From Halomonas saccharevitans (lineage in GTDB: Bacteria > Pseudomonadota > Gammaproteobacteria > Pseudomonadales > Halomonadaceae), in NCBI RefSeq assembly GCF_900116405.1, contig NZ_FPAQ01000014.1, positions 21,407 to 85,406 on the forward strand: 64,000 bases of DNA, in the 5' to 3' direction. A model generated the notes under the pieces. It did not search any database, was not told where the DNA came from, and was given only the letters and a program-made list of their open reading frames with translations. Below, piece after piece: positions 34,511 to 41,610 of the stretch (the first letter of the stretch is position 1; the number at the start of each line of letters is the position of its first letter). The position numbers and the translations under genes are program-made.

Positions 34511-35803
34511 TCACCCTGGATACCTCAGCAGCTCCACTGCCTCCCGCTTGCTCTTCAGCGAGTGGCCCCCGGAGTACAGTCCGTAGGTGACCCGTGGCTT
34601 CTCGTGGCCGACGATGTCCGCCGTGAGGTTCTCCGATACGCCCGCATCTTCGAGCAGGGTCACCACCGTCTTGCGGATGGAGTGGAAGACGTAGGAAGCG
34701 CCGAAGCCGTGACGGGCCTTGAGCCGACCGAACCGCTTCCCGATGGCATTGGACCTGTCCCCGTACTTGTTGAAGGTGAGCCCGGAGAGCAGGTAGCCGT
34801 CCCTGGACTCAGCCAGGAGGCGCTCCACGGTAGGCTTCAACTCAGAGTGAACCGGAATCTCCCGAATCCCCGCGTCCGTCTTGCTGTCGGTGATCCTGAG
34901 CCTGTCCGTGAAGCTATCGTTCGTGCGCAGCGAGCACAGCTCCTCGATCCGTGCCCCGGTGTACATACCGAGGTCTAACAGGTCTGCCAGGGCATCGTCG
35001 CCATCATCCATGGCAGCACGTCGCAGCCTGACCACATCGACGGGCTCGAAGGCGTTCCAGCCTTTCGCCCCGTTGCGGGCCTTGCTGGCGCTGGTTGCCC
35101 GCTCCTGACGCTGGACGAAGGATGGCAGCTTGAAGGGCTCGCGATCTGCTGGTGCCTTGCCCGTCTCTTGGAGGTGGTGCCAGACACTCCGGGCCGCTGA
35201 GAAGCAGCGTTTGACCGAGGACACGCCATAGCCATAGCCGTCCTGATCCTTGGGTGCCATGAGCACCTTGGCCCACTCCCTGACGCTCTCCGGGCCGATG
35301 GCCTCGATAACCTCGAAGTGAGCCGCCATCCGCTTGGCGTCCTTCTCCATCTGCTCGGCAGTCTTGGGCTTGAGGTGGAGACCGTCTCGCCACTCCTGAA
35401 GCTCAGGTTCAATGGGCGTCTCCTGACCGAGCGCCACACCAGCAAGCCGCTGGGCATCTTCGGCCCGGCCCTGAGCATCGAGCTTCTCGGCCTTCTCAAG
35501 GATGGCGCTGGACAGAGCCTCATGGTGGAGCCTCTGGCCGCTTCGCTGGAGGTCTTCGAGTTGCTGGCGATACTCCAGCACCCCGTCGAGGAACGACCCT
35601 TCCTCCTCTTCACTCCCCCGCGCCCTGGCGATCTGGTCCTTCCACTCAGCCACCAGCGCATAGGCTCTCGACTGGGCCACCCGCTTGTCAGCGGTCCCGG
35701 TGCTCTTCACGAAGCGAATCTTGCCGCCCAGCTTGGGGCGTGCGTCCTTGGGGATGGTCAGCACCGCATACCAGCGGTTGGCGCGTCTCTCCAGGTGGCT
35801 CAT
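34511..35803 (-). CDS. int: Tyrosine integrase
   Basis: A ~430-residue phage-type integrase. The N-terminal ~60 residues form the arm-binding type domain (W-Y-A-V-L-T-I-P-K-D-A-R), the middle is a core-binding helical domain, and the catalytic part carries Arg in Y-T-G-A-R-I-E-E-L, H-x-x-R in F-H-S-I-R-K, His in V-G-H-E-K and the nucleophile Tyr in Y-G-L-Y-S-G. It should catalyse integration at the tRNA-Ser 3' end. The start is ATG 35803; a GTG at 35833 would overlap the right arm repeats. It sits next to attR, as expected for an integrated element. Confidence 0.92.
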   Translation of the reverse strand: MSHLERRANRWYAVLTIPKDARPKLGGKIRFVKSTGTADKRVAQSRAYALVAEWKDQIARARGSEEEEGSFLDGVLEYRQQLEDLQRSGQRLHHEALSSAILEKAEKLDAQGRAEDAQRLAGVALGQETPIEPELQEWRDGLHLKPKTAEQMEKDAKRMAAHFEVIEAIGPESVREWAKVLMAPKDQDGYGYGVSSVKRCFSAARSVWHHLQETGKAPADREPFKLPSFVQRQERATSASKARNGAKGWNAFEPVDVVRLRRAAMDDGDDALADLLDLGMYTGARIEELCSLRTNDSFTDRLRITDSKTDAGIREIPVHSELKPTVERLLAESRDGYLLSGLTFNKYGDRSNAIGKRFGRLKARHGFGASYVFHSIRKTVVTLLEDAGVSENLTADIVGHEKPRVTYGLYSGGHSLKSKREAVELLRYPG

Positions 35804-35825
35804 GGCGTGGCGTCCCGAGGGTGCA

Positions 35826-35848
35826 TTTACCACACGAATTTACCACAT
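35826..35848 (+). repeat. Right pair of arm-type repeats TTTACCACAY
   Basis: TTTACCACAC at 35826-35835 and TTTACCACAT at 35839-35848, again 13 nt apart, 62 nt inside attR and in the integrase leader. Same orientation and spacing as the left pair; integrase bound here could also repress its own gene. Confidence 0.75.
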
Positions 35849-35910
35849 GAAAAAGACGTAACGCATTGACTGACTTGGAGATCAATGGATTATGAGCATC
35901 TGGCGGATTG

Positions 35911-35928
35911 TCCCTGTCCCTCCGCCAC
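35911..35928 (+). repeat. attR core, 18 bp
   Basis: Exact copy of 29016-29033. Only the 3' end of the tRNA-Ser is duplicated here; no second tRNA body is present. Confidence 0.93.
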
Positions 35929-36153
35929 CTTTCGATGAAAACCAGCCCACCGCGGCTGGTTTTCTTGTTTCAGCGCACAGACCACACTGATGGTGGCGCC
36001 GCGGATTGCCCCGCAACGATCTCGTCGTGCCCGGGCGCGAAACATGAGACCCTTCCTCGCTGTCCACCTCGGGGCACCACTGGGAAACGCCCGGCTGCAT
36101 CACCCCGCACTCTTGCGCCGCAAGGCTGCCACCCAACAAAGGCCCATCTCGCC

Positions 36154-36708
36154 ATGGCACTGAAGGCAACGATTCATCGGGTACAGCTGCAGGTCGCCGA
36201 CATGGACCGGCACTACTACGCCGATCATGCCCTGACCGTGGCGCAACATCCCTCGGAAACCGACGAGCGCATGATGGTCAGGCTGCTGGCGTTTGCACTG
36301 AACGCCGACGAGGCCCTGGCCTTCGGTCGCGGCGTGAGCACCGACGACGAGCCCGACCTGTGGCGCAAGGATCTCACCGGGGAGATCGAACAGTGGATCC
36401 AGCTCGGCCAACCCGACGAGAAGAGTATCCGACGCGCCTGCGGTCGAGCAGGCGAGGTCGTCCTCTACACCTACAGCGGCCATGGCGCCGAGCTTTGGTG
36501 GAACGCACTGGCCGGCAAGATCTCGACCCTCGACAACCTGACGGTGGTCGCCATCGCGCCGGAGACGGTGCAGACGCTTTCCGGCATGGCGGCGAAGACC
36601 ATAACCCTGAGCGCCACCCTTCAGGACGACACGGTATGGCTCGCCGACGGCGAGCAGGCCGTCGAGGTCACCCTCGAGGTGCTCAAGGCGGCGACCCGGC
36701 AGGCGTGA
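36154..36708 (+). CDS. yaeQ: YaeQ family protein
   Basis: A 184-residue YaeQ protein. The family start A-L-K-A-T-I-H-R-V-Q-L-Q-V-A-D-M-D-R and the nuclease-like core W-I-E/Q-L-G-Q-P-D-E-K-S-I-R-R-A-C-G-R-A are recognisable. YaeQ has a PD-(D/E)XK-like fold; its cellular role is unclear. It is the first host gene right of the integrative element. The ATG at 36154 matches the usual YaeQ N-terminus; the frame upstream of it reads through attR. Confidence 0.9.
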   Translation: MALKATIHRVQLQVADMDRHYYADHALTVAQHPSETDERMMVRLLAFALNADEALAFGRGVSTDDEPDLWRKDLTGEIEQWIQLGQPDEKSIRRACGRAGEVVLYTYSGHGAELWWNALAGKISTLDNLTVVAIAPETVQTLSGMAAKTITLSATLQDDTVWLADGEQAVEVTLEVLKAATRQA

Positions 36709-36800
36709 GCGGCCAAGCCCGCTTCTCGCCCCTCCCCGTCGACCCTGATCTTCTTGAACGCATCCATCAGGCTGCCCTCATTGGAGGCGCAGCCTAGCGC

Positions 36801-38507
36801 TTAATAGAGACGCAGACCCACTCGGGTCACGCGATTGCCCTCCATCGCGCTGACCACCCAGTGGATGCCGTGCCAATCCACGTCGTCGCCGACCACGGGA
36901 TGCCCGCCGACCCGCAGCGAGACGAACTCGGCCAGGGTCATGTCCTGCTCGCCGGGGCTCAGGGTGAGGCCGTAGGCATCGGCGATATCACGCATGAAGG
37001 CGTCGCCGTCGAAGGTAAAAGTGCCGAAGAAGGCACGCTCGCGCTTGAGCTTGGCGTCCCCATTGAACAGGCGGTTCAGCCCCGGCAGATCATCGGTGCG
37101 GCCGATCACGCAGATCACGTCGCCCAGCCGCAGCCGGGTGCTGCCCTTGGGGTGCAGCATGGCATGCTCGCGGAAAAGCGCCGAGATCAGCGCCCCAGAG
37201 GGGAAACGCAGCAGCCGGATCGGCACGTCCTCGAGGTCGGCATTCTCCACCTCGTAGACGAACATCTCATAGTCGTTCTCCGGGAGAATACCCAGCGAGC
37301 CACGACGGTTGGGCGTGACGGTGGGCGGCAATTCCACCTTCATGCGACGCGCCATCCACGGCAGCGAGCCGCCCTGGATCAGCAGCGACAGCAGCACCAC
37401 CGCGAAGGCGACATTGAAGTAGAGCGAGGCATTCTCCACCCCGCCGATCACCGGGAAGATCGCCAGCACGATGGGCACTGCCCCGCGCAGGCCCACCCAG
37501 GCGATGAAGCCGATCTCCCGCCAGCGGAACTTGAAGAAGGGCTTGACGACGATCAGCACCGCCAGCGGCCGGGCGACGAAGATCAGCGCCAGGGCCACGA
37601 GTAGCGCCGGCAGCGCGAAGTCCATCATCTCGCTGGGCGTGACCAGCAGGCCCAGCACCAGGAAGAGACCGATCTGGGAAAGCCAGGCCAAACCGTCATG
37701 CACCGGCAGGATGAAGGCAAGGTGGCGCCCGGGGCGGTTGCCGATCATCAGGCCGGCCAGGTAGATGGCCAGGAAGCCGCTGCCACCCAAGGCGCTGGTC
37801 AGGCCGAAGACACAGAAACCTAGGCCCAGGGCCAGCAGCGAATAGAGGCCCGGCGCCAGATCCAGCCAGCTCAAGAGCCGCGCACTCAGCCAGCCGACGC
37901 CGAGCCCGATGAGGATCCCCAGGCCGAACTGCTGCACCAGGAAGAGCAGGGTCTCGCCCACCCCACCGATATCGCCGACCAGCACCTCCACCAGCATCAG
38001 GGTCAGGAAGATCGCCATGGGGTCGTTGGTGCCCGACTCGATCTCCAGGGTGGCGCCGACCCGCTCGTTGAGGTTGACGCCGCGCCCACTGAGCATCGAG
38101 AACACCGCGGCGGCATCGGTGGAGCCCACGATGGCGCCCACCAGGAGCCCCTGCACCAGGCTCAGGTCGAAGACCCACATGGCGAACACGCCGACCAGCC
38201 CGCCGGTGATGAAGACCCCGAAGGTGGCCAGGGAGAGCGCCGGACGAAAGCCGACGCGAAAGGTCTTGAGACGGGTGCGCAGGCCGCCGTCGAGCAGGAT
38301 CATGGCCAGCGCCAGGTGGCCGATCGAAAAGGCCAGGGAGTAGTCGTCGAACTGAATGCCGAGCAGCCCCTCCTCGCCGGCCAGCATCCCTAGCCCCAGG
38401 AAGATCAGCAGCAGCGGTACGCCGGCCATCGAGGAGAGTCGGCTGGCGAGGATGCTCAGGGCCAGCAGGAAGCCACTGAGCAGGAACAGACTGTTGATCG
38501 AATCCAT
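36801..38507 (-). CDS. nhaP2: Potassium/proton antiporter NhaP2 (CvrA) type
   Basis: A 568-residue CPA1 antiporter. About twelve hydrophobic helices (residues ~5-385) contain G-S-T-D-A-A-A-V-F and E-S-G-T-N-D-P-M-A, which hold the transport aspartates. A cytoplasmic RCK_C/TrkA-C-like domain (about 400-485; R-L-R-L-G-D-V-I-C-V-I-G-R) and a C-terminal CorC-like domain follow. NhaP2 exports K+ in exchange for protons, relevant for a salt-tolerant bacterium. The start is ATG 38507, which aligns with known NhaP2 N-termini; the longer frame to 38546 does not. Confidence 0.9.
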   Translation of the reverse strand: MDSINSLFLLSGFLLALSILASRLSSMAGVPLLLIFLGLGMLAGEEGLLGIQFDDYSLAFSIGHLALAMILLDGGLRTRLKTFRVGFRPALSLATFGVFITGGLVGVFAMWVFDLSLVQGLLVGAIVGSTDAAAVFSMLSGRGVNLNERVGATLEIESGTNDPMAIFLTLMLVEVLVGDIGGVGETLLFLVQQFGLGILIGLGVGWLSARLLSWLDLAPGLYSLLALGLGFCVFGLTSALGGSGFLAIYLAGLMIGNRPGRHLAFILPVHDGLAWLSQIGLFLVLGLLVTPSEMMDFALPALLVALALIFVARPLAVLIVVKPFFKFRWREIGFIAWVGLRGAVPIVLAIFPVIGGVENASLYFNVAFAVVLLSLLIQGGSLPWMARRMKVELPPTVTPNRRGSLGILPENDYEMFVYEVENADLEDVPIRLLRFPSGALISALFREHAMLHPKGSTRLRLGDVICVIGRTDDLPGLNRLFNGDAKLKRERAFFGTFTFDGDAFMRDIADAYGLTLSPGEQDMTLAEFVSLRVGGHPVVGDDVDWHGIHWVVSAMEGNRVTRVGLRLY

Positions 38508-38662
38508 GGCCGCCTGCCTTGGCTGCGAAAACGCAAAGTATCGCATGTCACGGCCAGCGCGGCGATTTTCGTTGGCGCCCGCGACTGGCCGTGGTCGACC
38601 GCCAGCGGTTAAGCTTGCGCGGCACCGTTGACCGGGTAACGCGCATGGCAGGAGCCCTTTCT

Positions 38663-39871
38663 ATGATTCCCCCCGTTTATCGTCGCTGGCCGATCGCCCT
38701 GCTGGCAATCATCTGCCTGCTGCCGACCGGACCGGCAGCGGCCGATGCCGCGGCGGCCGATGCCGAACCGCGGAAGGGCTATCCACCGCTGAACACCGAG
38801 GTCATGGTGCTGGATCTCGAGGCCCTGGCCGATGAGGCGGCGCGAGAGATCGCGGAGCAACAGGCGATCCGGCGGCGCTATCAGGAGGCGCCGAGGGGAC
38901 CGGCGGTCGATACGCCCTCCCGCCCCAGCGTGCCGGCCATCGCCCTGCGCCCGGCGGAGCCCATCGAGCCGCCCCCCGTCACACCGCTCAGCGTGATGCT
39001 GGACTGGACCCCCAGTCCGCGGCATGCCGCGCTGATCGTCGCCCGGGAGCGAGGCCTGTTCGCCAGCCACGGCCTGGAAGTGGCCCTCTCGACCCCCGCC
39101 GACCCGGACGTGCCCATCAAGCTGCTGGCGGCGTCGCGTATCGATCTCGCCCTAGCGCGCCAGCCGCTGCTGCATTTGGGAGTGGATCGCGGGCTGCCTC
39201 TGGTACGGGTCGCCACCCTGGTCGCCATGCCGCTGAGCGCGCTGGTGGTGCGCGAGGATAGCGACATCACCGCGGCGGTCGACCTGGCCGGCTCGCGGAT
39301 CGGCCATGCCGACGCCGACAGCCGCGATGTGCTGCTGGCGGCCCTGCTGCACGAGGCCAGCGTGCGCGACGACGAGGTCGAGACCGAGGAGCTGCACTTC
39401 CGCCTCGGCGATGCGCTGCGCGAGGGGCGCGTGGAAGGGGTGATCGGCGCCATGCGCCACCTTCTGCCGCGCCAGCTAGCCGATGAAGGCCTCGCGACCC
39501 GCGTGCTGACCAGCGAAGCCCTAGGGATCCCGCTGCACGACGGCCTGATACTGCTGGCCAATCGCGATCGCCTCGCCGCGCAGCGCGAGGCGATCGGCCG
39601 GCTGATCGAGGCGCTGGAGGAAGCCTCGGTCTGGATCGCCAACCACCCGGAGGAGGCGTGGACGCTGATCGCCAGCGCCGAGCCAGGCATCGACACCCCG
39701 GTCAACCGTGAGGCTTGGCAGCAGATTCGTCCGCGCCTGAGCCTCAGCCCCGCTGCCCTGGACCAGGGGCGCTATCGTCGCTTCGAGGAGTACCTGCTCG
39801 AGGCCGACATCCTGGGAGAGCGTCACCCGGTCTCCCGGCTGGCCGTCGATCCCGGGGCAATCTCTCGCTAA
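38663..39871 (+). CDS. Orphan NMT1/THI5-like periplasmic substrate-binding protein
   Basis: A ~402-residue exported protein. The signal peptide (about residues 1-28, ending A-A-A-D-A) is followed by a ~80-residue Pro/Ala-rich region and then an NMT1/THI5-like binding domain (L-D-W-T-P-S-P-R-H-A-A-L-I-V-A-R-E-R-G). These proteins bind pyrimidine precursors, sulfonates or similar ligands for ABC import. No ATPase or permease genes are adjacent, so it may work with a distant transporter or as a sensor. The start is ATG 38663, with AGGAG 8 nt before it; ATG 38645 is an in-frame alternative. Confidence 0.8.
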   Translation: MIPPVYRRWPIALLAIICLLPTGPAAADAAAADAEPRKGYPPLNTEVMVLDLEALADEAAREIAEQQAIRRRYQEAPRGPAVDTPSRPSVPAIALRPAEPIEPPPVTPLSVMLDWTPSPRHAALIVARERGLFASHGLEVALSTPADPDVPIKLLAASRIDLALARQPLLHLGVDRGLPLVRVATLVAMPLSALVVREDSDITAAVDLAGSRIGHADADSRDVLLAALLHEASVRDDEVETEELHFRLGDALREGRVEGVIGAMRHLLPRQLADEGLATRVLTSEALGIPLHDGLILLANRDRLAAQREAIGRLIEALEEASVWIANHPEEAWTLIASAEPGIDTPVNREAWQQIRPRLSLSPAALDQGRYRRFEEYLLEADILGERHPVSRLAVDPGAISR

Positions 39872-39904
39872 GTGCTCCTCCAAATGCTCCGCTGACTCCC
39901 CCCG

Positions 39905-40684
39905 TCAGCCCTCCAGGGCCTCCAGAAAGCCATTGACCGCCGCCTGAAAGGCCGCCGGCTGCTCGGCATGCAGCCAGTGGCCTGCCTCGAGTGTCTGGAT
40001 CTCGGCGCTTGGCAGCACCGCGTGAAGCGCCGGGAGCATCTCGTCGGTCACGTAGCGCGACTGCGCGCCGCGCAGCACCAGAGTGGGCCCCTCATAGGCG
40101 CCCTCGCCCGCCGGCGCCCCCATGATCGTCTCGTAGTCGTCCTGAATCTCGTCCAGGCCGATACGCGGCCTCAGGATGCCCGCGTCATCGCGTTCGAGGT
40201 TGGTGGCGAGGAACAGGCGCACCGCGGGCTCCTCGACGTGCTCGGCGAGGAGCGCATCGGCCTCGCGCCGGTTGGTCGGCGAGCCCGCCTCGACGCGGCG
40301 CAGGGCGGCGAAGACGCTGTCGTGGTCATGCCCGTAGGCCACCGGGGCGATATCGGCGACGATCAGCGAGGCCACCCGCTCAGGCGCCAGCCGGGCCAGG
40401 CTGATCACTACCTTGCCGCCCATGGAGTGCCCCAGCAGATGGGCGCGCTCGACATCGAGGCGATCGAGCAGGGCCAGCAGGTCCTCGGCCATGGCGTCGT
40501 AGCCCATCCCGGCCACGTGCGGCGAGCGCCCGTGGTTACGCAGGTCCACGGTGATCACCCGATGGCGCCGCTGCCACTGCCTGGCATGGGAGCGCCAGTT
40601 ATCGGCGCTGCCCAGCAGGCCGTGAATGACCACCAGCGGCGTCTCGTCGCCGCCGGTATCGAGGAAATGAAGGTCGGTGGGCAT
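39905..40684 (-). CDS. Alpha/beta hydrolase, YbfF type esterase
   Basis: A 259-residue hydrolase. The nucleophile elbow G-H-S-M-G-G holds the catalytic Ser; the oxyanion-loop H-G-L-L-G-S-A-D-N-W and the C-terminal A-G-H-W-L-H-A give the His. This pattern matches E. coli YbfF, an acyl-CoA/ester hydrolase. AAGGAGG lies 6 nt before the ATG at 40684. It is followed downstream by a convergent gene and preceded by the yhhQ gene on the same strand. Confidence 0.88.
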   Translation of the reverse strand: MPTDLHFLDTGGDETPLVVIHGLLGSADNWRSHARQWQRRHRVITVDLRNHGRSPHVAGMGYDAMAEDLLALLDRLDVERAHLLGHSMGGKVVISLARLAPERVASLIVADIAPVAYGHDHDSVFAALRRVEAGSPTNRREADALLAEHVEEPAVRLFLATNLERDDAGILRPRIGLDEIQDDYETIMGAPAGEGAYEGPTLVLRGAQSRYVTDEMLPALHAVLPSAEIQTLEAGHWLHAEQPAAFQAAVNGFLEALEG

Positions 40685-40745
40685 AAAAGCCTCCTTGCCT
40701 AGAGGGTGTCGAGTATCGGGTGCCGGGGTATCCGGTGTCAGAACA

Positions 40746-41429
40746 TCAGGAAGACGCGCGCGCCTCATCCGGCATCACGTCGTCGCTTCCCGTCACCGCC
40801 ACCAGCCGACGGCTGAGCCAGGCCAGCAGCACGCCGTATAGCGGCAGAAAGAACGCCAGGCTGATAGCAAGCTTGATCACGTAGTCGACCCAGGCGATCT
40901 CCGGCCAGTTGGCGGCCATGAAGGGATCGGGGCTGCGGTGGAAGGCGATGGAGAAGAACGCGAAGGTATCGGCAAGGTTACCAAGCACCGTGGAGACGGC
41001 CGGCGCCACCCACCAGGCCTTGAGGGCACGCAGCCGGTCGAAGACCTGCACGTCCAAGAGCTGCCCCAGCACATAGGCCATGAAGCTCGCCAGGGCGATG
41101 CGGGCGACGAACAGGTTCCACTCGCCCAGCGCCTCGAGGCCGGCAAACCCGCCACGGGGAAAGACCACGGATACCACATAGGAGATCACCAGCGCCGGTA
41201 GCATCACGCGCAGGATGATCGCCCGGGCCGGCTCCTTGCCGAACAGGCGCACGGTGAGATCGGTGGCCAGGAAGATGAAGGGGAAGCTGAAAGCGCCCCA
41301 GGTGGTATGAAAGCCCCACAGGGTGAACGGCAGCTGCACCAGATAGTTGCTGGCGGCAATGACCAGAATATGGAAGGCGACCAGCAGCGCCAGGCAGCGC
41401 CGGGTCTGGGTTTCGGACAGCACGAACAT
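40746..41429 (-). CDS. yhhQ: Queuosine precursor transporter YhhQ
   Basis: A 227-residue membrane protein of the YhhQ/COG1738 family, which imports 7-cyano-7-deazaguanine (preQ0) and probably preQ1 for queuosine synthesis. It starts M-F-V-L-S-E-T-Q-T-R-R and contains S-N-Y-L-V-Q-L-P and G-F-H-T-T-W-G-A-F-S-F-P-F, strongly like E. coli YhhQ. About six transmembrane helices are visible. The start ATG 41429 follows AAGGA, which lies inside a candidate preQ1 riboswitch, giving a direct reason for ligand control of translation. A longer frame to 41552 runs through that leader. Confidence 0.92.
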   Translation of the reverse strand: MFVLSETQTRRCLALLVAFHILVIAASNYLVQLPFTLWGFHTTWGAFSFPFIFLATDLTVRLFGKEPARAIILRVMLPALVISYVVSVVFPRGGFAGLEALGEWNLFVARIALASFMAYVLGQLLDVQVFDRLRALKAWWVAPAVSTVLGNLADTFAFFSIAFHRSPDPFMAANWPEIAWVDYVIKLAISLAFFLPLYGVLLAWLSRRLVAVTGSDDVMPDEARASS

Positions 41430-41436
41430 CACGGCA

Positions 41437-41467
41437 TCCTTTTTTGGGGAGGGGTGAGGGAACCCTC
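41437..41467 (-). promoter_or_regulatory. Candidate preQ1-I riboswitch controlling yhhQ
   Basis: On the minus strand the leader reads GAGGG (41467-41463), a 9-nt loop UUCCCUCAC, CCCUC (41453-41449), then CCC, six A and GGA. This matches the preQ1-I layout: a short P1 stem beginning GG-UUC, an ACCC-type 3' strand and an A-rich tail that folds back into the P1 groove, with the ribosome site at the end of the tail. The gene behind it transports queuosine precursors. Ligand binding would hide the AAGGA site 7 nt before the start codon. Confidence 0.7.
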
Positions 41468-41610
41468 GTGGATCGGCACTCGCGCGTGGCGAGAATGGGC
41501 CGCGCATTATACGACCTGGCCGCCACCCTGGCCATGCAAGGGCCCGGCCCACATGAGAACGCCGCCCTCCAGGGGCGGCGTCGTGGCATCACAGCCGAAT
41601 CGCGCGGGGC

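Larger units (their letters stand above)
29016..35928. mobile_element. 6.9-kb integrative element in tRNA-Ser
   Basis: Bounded by an exact 18-bp direct repeat and carrying a tyrosine integrase next to its right end. Contents, left to right: unknown protein, serine recombinase, small unknown protein, frameshifted Rha/KilA-N gene, unknown protein, double-HTH protein, RNase HI, a 750-nt region without a gene, unknown protein, integrase. Most genes are on the minus strand. There are no capsid, portal, terminase, conjugation or replication-initiator genes, so it is not a complete prophage or ICE; it may be a phage-derived satellite or a decayed remnant. Several intergenic stretches are more AT-rich than the host. 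Confidence 0.88.

Noticed and set aside
35911..35928. Second tRNA gene at attR
   Set aside because: Only the last 18 bp of the tRNA-Ser 3' end are duplicated; no anticodon or D arm is present.
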